Shown here in pieces: positions 36,816 to 45,989 of a stretch of 64,000 nucleotides of DNA. How positions within the stretch are numbered: position 1 is the stretch's first letter; each line of letters starts with the position of its first letter. The notes beneath the pieces were generated by a model. It was not told where the DNA came from and ran no database searches. It worked only from the letters and a program-made list of their open reading frames with translations. Both the position numbers and the translations under genes were made by a program. Source of the DNA: Methylocystis sp. L43 (GTDB lineage Bacteria; Pseudomonadota; Alphaproteobacteria; Rhizobiales; Beijerinckiaceae); the NCBI RefSeq assembly GCF_015709525.1, contig NZ_JADNRA010000026.1:62001-126000 (forward strand), read 5' to 3'.

Positions 36816-38849
36816 ATGACCCATCCCTTCTATTGTCTGCACACGCATGGCTTTGTCCGAGTCGCCGTCGCGACGCCGAACGTGCGAGTCGCCGATCCGG
36901 TTTTCAATGTCGCACGGACGATCGAACTGGCGCGCCAAGCGGATCAGCACGGCGCTTCGCTCGTGCTGTTTCCCGAGCTGGGCATCTCCTCATATGCGAT
37001 CGACGACCTCTTGCAGCAGGAGGCGTTGCTTGACGCCGTCGATGCGGCGATCGTCGAACTCGTCGAGGCCTCTTGCGGCATTCATCCGCTGATCGTCGTC
37101 GGCGCGCCGCTGCGCCATCGTGGCCGTCTCTATAATTGCGCCGTGGCGATCCTGCGCGGCCGCGTGCTCGCCGTGACGCCCAAGGTCTATCTGCCGAATT
37201 ATCGCGAGTTTTACGAACAGCGCCATTTCGCTTCGGGCGCTTTCATCTTCGGCGAGGACACCAAGGTCGCCGGACAAACAGCGCCCTTTGGCTCCGATAC
37301 GCTTCTCGAAGCGACGGATTTTCCCGGACTCGTGATCCACACGGAGATCTGCGAGGACGTCTGGGTTCCCATTCCCCCTTCGGCGCGCGCCGCGCTGGCG
37401 GGCGCGACCGTGCTGCTCAATCTCTCGGCGTCGAATGCGATCGTCGGCAAATCCGACTATCGCGAGACGCTCTGCGCTGCGCATTCGGCGCGCTGCCTAG
37501 CGGCCTATCTCTATTCGGCGGCGGGGCAGGGCGAGTCGACGACGGACCTCGCTTGGGACGGAGAAGCGCTGATCTGCGAGAAGGGCGAGGTCCTCGCCAA
37601 GGCGCCGCGCTTTTCCGACGAGCCGCAGCTGACGCTCGCCGATGTCGATATCGGCCGCCTGCTCGCAGAGCGGATGCGGCAAGGCACGTTTGGGGCCTGC
37701 GCCGACGTGGAGCAGGGCGCGACGAATTACCGTCGCATTGCTTTCGAACTCGCCGCGTCTTGCGACCGCGATCTCGGGTTTCTGCGCGAGGTCGGACGCT
37801 TTCCCTTCGTCCCGGCGGACGAGACGCGGCTCGCCGAGCTATGTTTCGAGGCGTTCAACATACAATCGCACGGTCTCGAACAACGGCTGCGCGCGACGAA
37901 AATAAAGAAGGCGGTGATCGGCGTCTCGGGTGGGCTCGACTCCACTCAGGCGCTGTTGGTCGGGGTGACGGCGATGGATGCGCTCGGTCTGCCGCGCGAA
38001 AATGTCCTCGGCTTCACGCTGCCGGCCTTCGCCACGAGCGAAAGCACCAAGGCCAACGCCTGGCGGCTGATGCGCGCGCTCGGCGTCACCGCGCAGGAAA
38101 TCGATGTCACCGCCGCGTGCAAGCAAATGCTCGTCGACATCGATCACCCGGCTGCGCGCGGAGAGGCGGTTTACGACACGACTTACGAGAATGTGCAGGC
38201 GGGGGCCCGCACGTCGCTGCTGTTTCGCCTCGCCAACCGCCATGGCGCGCTCGTCATTGGCACTGGCGACCTGTCCGAACTCGCCCTCGGTTGGTCCACC
38301 TATGGCGTTGGCGATCAGATGTCGCATTACAACGTCAACGCCTCAGTCCCCAAGACGCTTATTCAGCACCTCATCCGCTGGTGCGCGCGTGACGCGCGAT
38401 TTGGCGCGGAAACGGCGGCGGTGCTTGAGGACGTTCTCGCGACGGAAATTTCCCCCGAGCTTGTGCCCGGAGAAGCGAGACAGCGGACCGAGGATACGGT
38501 CGGGCCGTATGCGCTGCAGGACTTCAATCTCTATTATACGACGCGCTACGGATTTGCGCCGGCGAAGATCGCCTTTCTCGCCTGGCGCGCCTGGCGGCAC
38601 GCGGCCGCCGGCTCATGGCCTACAGGGCTCGCGCAAGAGGACAAGATTGCCTATGACCTCTCGACGATCAAACATTGGCTCGGCGTTTTCGTGAAGCGTT
38701 TCTTTGAGGGAAGCCAGTTCAAACGGTCGGCGCTGCCAAACGGTCCGAAAGTCAGTTCGGGAGGATCCCTGTCGCCGCGCGGCGACTGGCGCGCGCCGTC
38801 GGATTCGGTTGCGGATGCGTGGCTGAGTTCGCTGGACGATATTCCCTGA
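36816..38849 (+). CDS. nadE: glutamine-dependent NAD+ synthetase
   Basis: Amidates nicotinic acid adenine dinucleotide to NAD+ with glutamine as nitrogen source. The 677-residue protein fuses an N-terminal nitrilase-type glutaminase domain (about 1-300; Glu in FPELGIS, Lys in TPKVYLPN, Cys in EICEDVW) to a C-terminal synthetase domain (about 340-640) with the PP-loop GVSGGLDST. The length is that of the larger bacterial form. It stands alone with no other NAD genes nearby. Confidence 0.95.
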   Translation: MTHPFYCLHTHGFVRVAVATPNVRVADPVFNVARTIELARQADQHGASLVLFPELGISSYAIDDLLQQEALLDAVDAAIVELVEASCGIHPLIVVGAPLRHRGRLYNCAVAILRGRVLAVTPKVYLPNYREFYEQRHFASGAFIFGEDTKVAGQTAPFGSDTLLEATDFPGLVIHTEICEDVWVPIPPSARAALAGATVLLNLSASNAIVGKSDYRETLCAAHSARCLAAYLYSAAGQGESTTDLAWDGEALICEKGEVLAKAPRFSDEPQLTLADVDIGRLLAERMRQGTFGACADVEQGATNYRRIAFELAASCDRDLGFLREVGRFPFVPADETRLAELCFEAFNIQSHGLEQRLRATKIKKAVIGVSGGLDSTQALLVGVTAMDALGLPRENVLGFTLPAFATSESTKANAWRLMRALGVTAQEIDVTAACKQMLVDIDHPAARGEAVYDTTYENVQAGARTSLLFRLANRHGALVIGTGDLSELALGWSTYGVGDQMSHYNVNASVPKTLIQHLIRWCARDARFGAETAAVLEDVLATEISPELVPGEARQRTEDTVGPYALQDFNLYYTTRYGFAPAKIAFLAWRAWRHAAAGSWPTGLAQEDKIAYDLSTIKHWLGVFVKRFFEGSQFKRSALPNGPKVSSGGSLSPRGDWRAPSDSVADAWLSSLDDIP

Positions 38850-38912
38850 CAACGACAAGCCGGCCGCTCACGAAAAGCGGTCGGCCCATACCCTTCGAGG
38901 AACGATGATCGG

Positions 38913-39086
38913 TCAGGCGCGCCGGACGAGTCCGAGCACAACCGATACGACCAGTAGAACCAACGCGAGCCAGAACAATATCCGCGCGCCGTCCACCGCG
39001 ACGCCGGCGACGCCGCCAAAGCCCAGAAAGCCGGCGATGAGAGCGATGACCAGAAACACGACGGCCCAATACAGAAGGTTGCCCAT
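38913..39086 (-). CDS. DUF1328/UPF0391 small membrane protein
   Basis: A 57-residue protein, MGNLLYWAVVFLVIALIAGF at the start, then FGGVAGVAVDGARILFW and a second hydrophobic helix, ending LVRRA. Two membrane helices joined by a Gly-rich turn are the hallmark of the DUF1328 family, which is common in proteobacteria and often stress-induced, with unknown function. The ATG at 39086 is preceded by GGAGG (minus strand). It is convergent with nadE. Confidence 0.85.
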   Translation of the reverse strand: MGNLLYWAVVFLVIALIAGFLGFGGVAGVAVDGARILFWLALVLLVVSVVLGLVRRA

Positions 39087-39244
39087 TTTGACCTCCGCTT
39101 GTGAACTCTCGTCCTAAAACGCGTCTGCACCGCACATGTTCCGAGCCCACAATTGCGGATACCGTCGCCTCGCCATTGCTCAGGTCTCGACGCGGTGTGG
39201 CGTCTCGCTGCGGCTGTAATCGCCTTATTCACTGGACAAGAGCG

Positions 39245-40111
39245 CTAAGGAACTTCGGCCGCGTTCGTCGCCCATTCGATGTAAAGCTTGCGCAGCAGGC
39301 GACTCGTGTCGCCCGGCGCGCCAGATCCGATGGGGCGGCCATCGAGCGAGACGACCGGCAGCACGAGATTGGAGGCGCTTGTGAGAAAGGCTTCCTTCGC
39401 CTCATAGGCCTCGGCGACCGAGAAACTGCGCTCCTCGACGGTCAATCCTTGCCGCTCCGCGAGCACCTGCACGGCTTTCCGTGTACAGCCGGGAAGAACG
39501 GCCGAGGAGTTTAGACGGGTCACGAGCACGTCCTCGCGGGTGAGGATGAAGGCGGTCGAGGATGAGCCTTCGGTCACGAAACCGTCTTGATCGACCATCC
39601 AGGCCTCCTGGCAGCCGCCCTCGAGCGCCGCTTGCTTCGCCAGAACCTGCGCGAGCAGCGCCGTGCTCTTGATGTCGCGTCGCGCCCATCGCAGATCCGG
39701 AACGGTGAGCACCTTCACGCCGGTTTCGGCGGCGGGCGAAGCGATGATGTTTTTCTTCTGAGCGAAGGCGACGAACGTCGGCGCCGCTTTCGCGGGAAAT
39801 CCGAACTCGCGCTCGGCGGCGGCGCCTCTGGTGATTTGCAGATAGACGAGGCCTTCGCTCAAGCCATTCTTCGCGATAAGTTCGGCCTCGATTTCCGCGA
39901 TGCCCGCCATCGGAACAGGATTTTCGATACGCAGTTCGCGCAGCGAACGCTCGAGACGCGAAAGATGCGAGTCATTGTCGATCAGCCTTCCGCCGATGAC
40001 GGCCGCAACCTCATAAACGCCGTCGGCGAACAGGAAGCCGCGGTCGAGAATCGACACGCGCGCCTCGTCGATGGGGATGTAAGCGCCGTTCACGTAAGCG
40101 ATATCAGACAC
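39245..40111 (-). CDS. D-amino-acid transaminase-like class IV aminotransferase
   Basis: A 288-residue PLP enzyme of fold type IV. Landmarks are SILDRGFLFADGVYEV (near residue 20), the PLP-lysine segment RRDIKSTALLAQVLAK (Lys near 145) and WMVDQDGFVTEGSSST with the family pattern before residue 185. The Lys context and overall form fit D-alanine aminotransferases, which supply D-amino acids for peptidoglycan; branched-chain or aminodeoxychorismate activity is the alternative. The start is GTG at 40111, with GGGAG upstream. It is divergent from the GCS2-like gene. Confidence 0.82.
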   Translation of the reverse strand: MSDIAYVNGAYIPIDEARVSILDRGFLFADGVYEVAAVIGGRLIDNDSHLSRLERSLRELRIENPVPMAGIAEIEAELIAKNGLSEGLVYLQITRGAAAEREFGFPAKAAPTFVAFAQKKNIIASPAAETGVKVLTVPDLRWARRDIKSTALLAQVLAKQAALEGGCQEAWMVDQDGFVTEGSSSTAFILTREDVLVTRLNSSAVLPGCTRKAVQVLAERQGLTVEERSFSVAEAYEAKEAFLTSASNLVLPVVSLDGRPIGSGAPGDTSRLLRKLYIEWATNAAEVP

Positions 40112-40324
40112 GGTTGGCTCCCTGGAGAAGGAAGCGCAACCTACAGCAGCGCTCGCGGCTTGTCCTGCCGACGCTTCGGGCTCTATCGATACGGCCGGGG
40201 AGAACTAGATAGATGATCTGCGGCGGATCGCCCTTGAGGGCTCCTCGCGACCTCGGTCGCGGACGCCGTTGCGCCGGTGCGCTTGAGACGCGGATAACTG
40301 CGCTTACGAGCGGAAGGAGGATCC

Positions 40325-41725
40325 TTGGGCGAGGACATCAAAACCACGGGCTTCACGCCCGCCGACAAGGCGCGCTTTGCCGGCCGGCTCGCGCAGGAAA
40401 CGGATCTGGCACGCGTCCTGTTTGAACAGGACAAATTTTCGCGCGACGGCCACATGGTCGGCTTCGAAGTTGAAACCTGGATCGTGGATCACAATTATGC
40501 GCCGTCCTCGATCAACCAGGATGTCCTCGAAACCCTCGATGATCCGCTCGTCGTGCCGGAGCTGTCGCGCTTTAACGTCGAGTTGAATTGCGCGCCATTC
40601 CACCTCAAAGGCGATGCGCTGACGCAAGCGCACAGGTCGCTGACGGACCTCTGGACGAAATGCAACGACGTGGCTCACCAGCTCGACGCCAATCTGGTGA
40701 TGATCGGCACGCTGCCCACGATTCGCGACAGCGATCTGACTATTGCCAATATGTCGCCGCTGAACCGCTACTACGCGCTCAACCAGGAAGTGCTTCGTCT
40801 GCGCGGCGGGCAGCCGTTGCACGTCAATATCGCGGGCCGCGATCGCCTTGCGTCCGAGCACAAAGATGTGATGCTCGAAGCTGCGACGACGTCCTTTCAG
40901 ATCCATCTCAAAGCCCCGGCCGATCTGGCGCATCTCTATTACAACGCCTCGGTGGCGGCGTCGGGACCGATCCTCGCGGCCTGCGGCAACGCGCCTTTTC
41001 TCTTCGGCAAGGCGCTATGGGAGGAAACCCGCATTCCGCTGTTTGAACAAGCAGTGAAGATGCCGGGCCCGGCCAGGGTCTGCATGGGCTCCGGCTACGC
41101 CGAGCATTCTCTCATCGAGATCTTCGAGGAAAATTTACGCGACTATGAGGCGCTGCTTCCCGTGGCCTATGACGACCCGCCCGAGGCGATGCGCCACCTG
41201 CGGTTGCATAATGGCGTCATCTGGCGCTGGAACCGTCCGCTGATTGGCTTCGACGAAGGCGGGGCGCCGCATCTGCGGGTCGAACACCGCATTCTGCCCG
41301 CCGGACCGACCTTCATCGATATGATGGCGAACGCCGCGCTTTACCTTGGCCTCGCGCGCGCCATCGCCATGAGCGGGGAGGGCGGCGCCGGCGGCCTCGC
41401 ATTCGCTGACGCCAAGCGAAATTTTTACGCCGCCGCGCGCTTTGGCCTCGACGCCAAGCTCGAATGGCCGGGCGAAGGCGAGATCGCCGCCGATCGTCTG
41501 CTGCTCGATCGGCTCATTCCCGACGCCAGGGCGGGGCTTCGCGACCTGGGCGTCGCCGAAGCCGATTTCCTCGATATCGTCGAAGCTCGGGTGCAGACGC
41601 GGCAGACCGGGGCGGCTTGGCAGCGAAAAGCCCTTGAGGCGCGCGGCGGGGACCTTTATGCCCTGATGGCGGCCTATTGCGAGCGCCAGCGGAGCGGCGC
41701 CCCCGTCCATCAGTGGGAAACATGA
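40325..41725 (+). CDS. GCS2-like carboxylate-amine ligase (unknown substrate)
   Basis: A 466-residue protein of the glutamate-cysteine ligase superfamily, GCS2 type: GFEVETWIVDHNY near residue 45 carries the Glu metal-binding pattern, FNVELNCAP (near 85) and HLRVEHRILPAGPT (near 320) the other conserved Glu/Arg positions. The natural substrates are unknown. A TTG at 40325, with GGAGGA 7-12 bases upstream, is the start. Its stop overlaps the start of an M14-type hydrolase by 4 bp (ATGA), so the two are one operon. True glutathione synthesis by this protein is not assured because the family is diverse. Confidence 0.7.
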   Translation: MGEDIKTTGFTPADKARFAGRLAQETDLARVLFEQDKFSRDGHMVGFEVETWIVDHNYAPSSINQDVLETLDDPLVVPELSRFNVELNCAPFHLKGDALTQAHRSLTDLWTKCNDVAHQLDANLVMIGTLPTIRDSDLTIANMSPLNRYYALNQEVLRLRGGQPLHVNIAGRDRLASEHKDVMLEAATTSFQIHLKAPADLAHLYYNASVAASGPILAACGNAPFLFGKALWEETRIPLFEQAVKMPGPARVCMGSGYAEHSLIEIFEENLRDYEALLPVAYDDPPEAMRHLRLHNGVIWRWNRPLIGFDEGGAPHLRVEHRILPAGPTFIDMMANAALYLGLARAIAMSGEGGAGGLAFADAKRNFYAAARFGLDAKLEWPGEGEIAADRLLLDRLIPDARAGLRDLGVAEADFLDIVEARVQTRQTGAAWQRKALEARGGDLYALMAAYCERQRSGAPVHQWET

Positions 41726-42789
41726 CGAGAACAGTGACCGACGCGCCTTGCGCCTTGCTCGACCGGCTGCCTGACGGATTTCTCGACTGCCCCGCCAATC
41801 GCCTGAAGGACATCCTTCCCCGACCGACGCTGTTCGACCTTCCGGGTCGCGACCCGCAACCGCTGTTCGTGTCTACGCTGCTGCACGGGAATGAGACGAG
41901 CGGGCTCGCCGCCGTGCAGGAGACTTTGCGTCGTCACGTCGCGCGCGGGCTCAATCGGTCGCTCATTCTGTTCATCGGCAATGTCGAAGCCGCGGCGGCG
42001 AATGTGCGCACGCTGCCGAGCCAGCGCGACTTCAACCGGGTGTGGCGCGGCACGGCCTTTCCCGATGATCCGCTCGCGCATATGGCCCGCTGGATTTACG
42101 AATATGTCGAGAAGCGCCGAGCTTTCGCGGCCGTCGACATCCACAACAACACGGGTTTCAATCCTCACTACAGCTGCATCACCAAGCTTGAGCCGAAATA
42201 TGTCGCGCTTGCGCAGCTTTTCTCCCGCATCGTCGTGCATTTTCAGCGCCCGCGCGGCACCAGCGCAGCGGCCTTCGCCGAACTATGCCCGGCGATCACG
42301 GTCGAATGCGGCAAGTCGGGCGCCGATGCCGGCGTGGCGCATGCCGTCGAACTGCTCAACGCCTGCCTCTCGATCGCAGAGCTTCCCGACCACGCGCCGG
42401 CCCCGCAGGACATCGAGTTGCTGCGCACATGCGCCATCGTGAAGCCGCCCGCCGGCGCAAGCTTTTCTTTCGACGGAACGCCGGCGGACTTTGTTTTCCG
42501 CCCGGATATCGACCATCTGAATTTCAGCGAATTGGGCGCGGGCGCCTCTTTCGGCGCGTTGGGCCATGAAGGCGCGCGTCTCGAAGTCCTCTCCGGCGAG
42601 GGGTTCGACACGCAGCCGATCAACTATTTCGACTACGCGGGTGGCCTAATCAGGCTCGCGCGCCCTGCCATTCCGGCCATGCTGACAGTTGACCACCGCG
42701 CCGTGCAGCAGGATTGTCTATGCTATCTGATGCACCGCATCGGCATGGACGGACTGGGATATAGCCGCACGGACGTGAGCGCGCATTAG
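41722..42789 (+). CDS. M14-family succinylglutamate desuccinylase/aspartoacylase-like hydrolase
   Basis: A 355-residue zinc hydrolase of the AstE/ASPA type. The zinc motif HGNETSG (HxxE, near residue 55) and a downstream VDIHNNTG segment (His near residue 150) with Arg-rich substrate contacts are visible; ITVECGKSG (catalytic Glu, near 215) completes the set. It would remove an acyl or aminoacyl group from an amino acid or small amide. It is translationally coupled to the GCS2-like ligase, implying that both act on the same type of amide bond. An earlier in-frame start at 41677 lies inside the ligase gene. Confidence 0.75.
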   Translation: MTRTVTDAPCALLDRLPDGFLDCPANRLKDILPRPTLFDLPGRDPQPLFVSTLLHGNETSGLAAVQETLRRHVARGLNRSLILFIGNVEAAAANVRTLPSQRDFNRVWRGTAFPDDPLAHMARWIYEYVEKRRAFAAVDIHNNTGFNPHYSCITKLEPKYVALAQLFSRIVVHFQRPRGTSAAAFAELCPAITVECGKSGADAGVAHAVELLNACLSIAELPDHAPAPQDIELLRTCAIVKPPAGASFSFDGTPADFVFRPDIDHLNFSELGAGASFGALGHEGARLEVLSGEGFDTQPINYFDYAGGLIRLARPAIPAMLTVDHRAVQQDCLCYLMHRIGMDGLGYSRTDVSAH

Positions 42790-43154
42790 GGTTTTTCCGG
42801 CCGCACGTCCTCAATGACATAGAGGCCCTTCGCGTCGCGACTGATCGTAAATTTGATCTTCATGCCCTTCGACAGGCTGGAGAGATCCACGCCCGGCGCT
42901 ACGCGAAACGCCATTGTCATAGGCGACATTTCCAGCGGTCCGGCGATCGGCCCGTGCGTGATCATGAGCCTGCGATCGTCCGCGTCGACCGCTCTGACGA
43001 CGCCCTCGCCTTGGCCCGTCGTCTTCTCCGCGTTTTCCGTCGCCTGGGCGACAGTGTCGCGCGGCGCGCCCGCGCTGGCCGAGGCGCCGCCAATCCCGAT
43101 GGAGATGGCGGCGCAAGCGGCGACGCGCGCGAATGCGTATCGCGTGGTCTTCAT
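42786..43154 (-). CDS. CusF-like periplasmic copper-binding protein
   Basis: A 122-residue exported protein: signal peptide to about residue 29 (ends ASAGA), then a small beta-barrel resembling CusF. CusF binds Cu(I) with one His and two Met plus a cation-pi Trp. The equivalents here are His67 (MITHGPIAG) and Met79/Met81 in SPMTM, with an extra Met76; the Trp is missing. It lies 31 bp downstream of csp1 on the same strand. It may pass copper to or from Csp1 or shield the periplasm from Cu(I). Confidence 0.75.
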   Translation of the reverse strand: MKTTRYAFARVAACAAISIGIGGASASAGAPRDTVAQATENAEKTTGQGEGVVRAVDADDRRLMITHGPIAGPLEMSPMTMAFRVAPGVDLSSLSKGMKIKFTISRDAKGLYVIEDVRPEKP

Positions 43155-43185
43155 CGAAGCTCCCGGAGGTGCTGCTTGGAGTCGG

Positions 43186-43629
43186 CTAGACCTTACGGCA
43201 TTCGTCGGCGCATTTCTGGCACGATTTGCCGCACTCCACGCATTCCTTGACCTTAGGGAATTTGTCGCATTGTTTTTTGCAGTCATCGCAAATCATGGCC
43301 ACCGTTTTAGCCAGCGGACCGACATGCGAGGAGTTGACCGCCGCAAGCGACGCCAGCGCGTTACAGGCCGCGACAAGCTGGTAAGCGGCGTCCGCACACT
43401 CAGCCATGCTCGTGTCTTTCATCGCGAACATGCCGAAACAGTGGCGAAGGCAGTCATTGCCGGTGGAGACGCATTCGATGCTCGCGTTTTCCAGGTTTTT
43501 GTAGAGCGGCGGATGCATATCATCCATTTTGGCCGCGCTGTCCTGTTGGCCGGTTGCCTGAGCAAACGCTTGGGTGGCGGATGCGACGGCGGCGGCGGTT
43601 CCGACTGCGATGAATTCGCGACGTTCCAT
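43186..43629 (-). CDS. csp1: Tat-exported copper storage protein (Csp1 type)
   Basis: A 147-residue protein whose mature part has 13 cysteines (residues 53, 60, 64, 78, 89, 114, 117, 121, 130, 133, 137, 140, 144). This number and the helical CxxxC-type spacing match Csp1 of Methylosinus trichosporium, a four-helix bundle that fills its core with Cu(I)-thiolates and stores copper for particulate methane monooxygenase. The N-terminus MERREFIAVGTAAAV has a twin-arginine signal, implying folding before export. It is the first gene of a two-gene unit with the CusF-like protein. Its presence points to a methanotroph. Confidence 0.85.
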   Translation of the reverse strand: MERREFIAVGTAAAVASATQAFAQATGQQDSAAKMDDMHPPLYKNLENASIECVSTGNDCLRHCFGMFAMKDTSMAECADAAYQLVAACNALASLAAVNSSHVGPLAKTVAMICDDCKKQCDKFPKVKECVECGKSCQKCADECRKV

Positions 43630-43785
43630 GGTCTTTCTCCCAGGTGGGCTTCACTTCACTACGTGCCGAGGGGGCCCGTTCGCGGGTTCCATCGGCATGG
43701 CTGCGCTCGTGTCGTCATTTTGAGACACGCGGCGGTCCTGTCGCAAGCAACGCTGGCTCAAGGCTAATGCGCGTCAACGTTTTCG

Positions 43786-44384
43786 TTACCGGCGAAAGAT
43801 GACGCTGAGATTATGGGCGGGCATGTCCACGATTTGAGGCTCTCCAAATCCTTTCGCGCGCGCGCAGGCCACGACATCTTCCAGATCGCGGATGCCCCAC
43901 GCGGCGTTGCGAGCGCGAAGGCTCGCATCGAACTCAGCGTTGCTGGGCGCTGTATGCGCGCCGCCGCGCTTGTATGGACCGTATAGATAGAGCGGCGCGC
44001 CCGCGGACAAGGTCCTGATACCGCCTTCGAACAAGGCTTCGGTCGCGCTCCAGGACGAAATGTGAATCATGTTGATGCAGATGATGGCGTCCGCCGTGCT
44101 GATCGGCCAAGGAAAACACTCGACGTTCAGCGTGAGCGGCGCATTCACATTGGCGAGTCGCGTCGAGGCGGTCCAGGCCGAAATGCTCTCTCGCGCTTCA
44201 GCGTTCGGGTCCGACGGACAGAATGTCACTCCGGGCAGATGCTGCGCGAAAAATGTGACATGTTCTCCTGCGCCGCTCGCAATCTCGAGCGCCACCCCTT
44301 TAGCCGGTAAGACGTTGCGCAGGACGTCGAGGATCGGCCGCGATTGCGCGCGGTCGATGGCGCGAAGAGGCGCTTGTCATTCAT
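43786..44384 (-). pseudogene. DUF938-family SAM methyltransferase with a frameshift
   Basis: The gene begins MNDKRLFAPSTARNR from ATG 44384, then shifts: the next residues of the family, PILDVLRNVLPAKGVALEIA, lie in another frame from about 44337 onward and continue with SGAGEHVTFFAQHLPGVTF to the stop at 43786. A single base lost near 44336-44343 accounts for it (CGC-GG-CCG where CGC-GnG-CCG is expected). The remainder is an intact Rossmann-fold methyltransferase (GAGEH, WSATEALFEGG). Function of DUF938 is unknown. It is a pseudogene or a sequence error; a start inside at 44295 would lack the N-terminus. Confidence 0.75.
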
Positions 44385-44546
44385 CTGTTTCTCTCACGGC
44401 GAGATCCTTGGCTGAATCGTAGGCATGAAATTTGATGCGCTCATGCACGAAAGGCGGGCTCCTGACCGTCCTTCAAGAAGCGCGCCTGCGCGCGGCGTGC
44501 AAAAACTCGTCTCTTGCTGTGTTGAACTGCGGATGGGATCTTGAAA

Positions 44547-44867
44547 ATGTCTCAGCTCTTCGAGCTTGTCGCCTCAGAGCATCGATCGTTTGTCGTATTG
44601 GCGACGCTCCGCCTTCGCGGCCACCCCCTGCGGCGCTTTACCAAAGAAGAGGCGGCGATCCTTTCGCGCGCCCTCGACTCCGTCGCGAAGGGCGACCACG
44701 GCGAACAGCAAATCTATATGAGCCCCATCGCCAGCGATCATGACTTCGATGCGAGGGTCGAGCACAGCGGCATCCTCGTCTCCTCCGAAGGTCAAGCGGA
44801 CGTCAAACTGGACTGGCGCGAAGCGCGCGCCCTGGCCGAACAGTTGAGATCGTTCGCCTCCGCGTGA
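44547..44867 (+). CDS. hypothetical protein
   Basis: A 106-residue protein starting MSQLFELVASEHRSFVVLAT with no signal peptide or membrane helix. Acidic and basic residues are mixed and the sequence has a plausible alpha/beta pattern (HSGILVSSEGQADVKLDW). No family is recognised. The ATG at 44547 was preferred over a TTG six bases earlier. It lies alone between the DUF938 pseudogene and the convergent nuclease-like gene. Confidence 0.5.
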   Translation: MSQLFELVASEHRSFVVLATLRLRGHPLRRFTKEEAAILSRALDSVAKGDHGEQQIYMSPIASDHDFDARVEHSGILVSSEGQADVKLDWREARALAEQLRSFASA

Positions 44868-44919
44868 CGGCGGCCTTACGCTTGAGCGGCGCGCTTGGAT
44901 TCCCAAGCGGCGCCGCGGT

Positions 44920-45888
44920 TCAGTTTGCCGCCAGCTCAAACTGCGCGACCACGGGCGCGTGAAGCGATCCTTCGACAGGCTCTTTCGCATAGACTTCGTC
45001 CTGCAGCCCTTCGTTGAGGATCGTGGTCTCGCGCCAACTGGCGGCCAACGCGCGCGAGGCGAGGAGGTGGTCGATCAGCGTTTGACGTCCCGCATGCACT
45101 ACGGTGAAGCGTCGCGACGGCGCGACGCGCTCTTCCAAGGCGACGAGGGCCCGGTCGCCTTCCGCCGCTTCGTCTCCGCCGCCGCGCAAGAGTCTGGTCG
45201 GCGCGTCATGCTCGTCGGCGTTGAAGTCGCCGACAATTGCGATCTGCGCCTCTGATTCCGCGTCAAAGAGCGTTTCGGCGAACAGCCGGGCCTCCAGCGC
45301 CTGGCCTTCGCGCTTGAGCGCCGCCACGAACTGGCCCTCGATCTGTGCGCGGCTCGATCCGAGGCCGCGCGCCGTCGCGATAGGAATGGCGCGCGGCGCG
45401 CGTAGATGCAGATTGACGACGTGGAGCGCGCCACCGTTGGGAAGCTCGACAGCAGCGTAGAGCAGGGGCCTGTCCCAAGCGATCTCCACCGGCTCCTGCT
45501 GGGAGCCGTCGGCCTCCCGCGGCGGCGGCCAGGCCCATCGCGCCACAATGTCGTGGTGGATCTGCCGTTGCGCGCGCATCGGCCATCGTGAAAGGATTGC
45601 CAGATTATGCACGTCGGCGGGGGCGTCGCCGCCGGGCCTGACGGTCGTCGCCCGATGAAAATTCGCGTATCTGGTCGTCGCAAGCAACTGGTCGAGCGCG
45701 ATATATTGCCGCGCGTCGTGCTTGTGACGCCTCTGCGCATGAATTTCCTGCAGGCACAATATATCGGCGTCGAGCGTCTCCAGCAGGGGCCGTAGCGCGT
45801 CGGTTCGGCGCGCAAACGCCGCCGGCTTGGTCCCCGACCAATCGAGATTTTCCAGATTGAACGTCGCGACTCGGAACGCTTGCATCAT
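44920..45888 (-). CDS. endonuclease/exonuclease/phosphatase-family protein
   Basis: A 322-residue protein of the same fold as the protein encoded at 14147-15259 but not a close copy. Landmarks are FRVATFNLENLDWSG (Asn), LCLQEIHAQ (Glu), VVNLHLRAPR (His), IVGDFNADEHD (Asp/Asn) and IDHLLASRAL (Asp-His). No signal peptide is evident. The Glu after the QE pair and the NADE motif suit a metal-dependent phosphodiesterase. Start options are ATG 45888 or 45885. It is divergent from the Crp/Fnr gene. Confidence 0.78.
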   Translation of the reverse strand: MMQAFRVATFNLENLDWSGTKPAAFARRTDALRPLLETLDADILCLQEIHAQRRHKHDARQYIALDQLLATTRYANFHRATTVRPGGDAPADVHNLAILSRWPMRAQRQIHHDIVARWAWPPPREADGSQQEPVEIAWDRPLLYAAVELPNGGALHVVNLHLRAPRAIPIATARGLGSSRAQIEGQFVAALKREGQALEARLFAETLFDAESEAQIAIVGDFNADEHDAPTRLLRGGGDEAAEGDRALVALEERVAPSRRFTVVHAGRQTLIDHLLASRALAASWRETTILNEGLQDEVYAKEPVEGSLHAPVVAQFELAAN

Positions 45889-45989
45889 CAATCATCGCCC
45901 GAAGAGTCTGCGTCCGCCAGCAGATTGCGCCTCGACGACGTCGACATTTAGCGGCAATATCGGCGCTATTTCCAATTCAGGAGCGCGAT

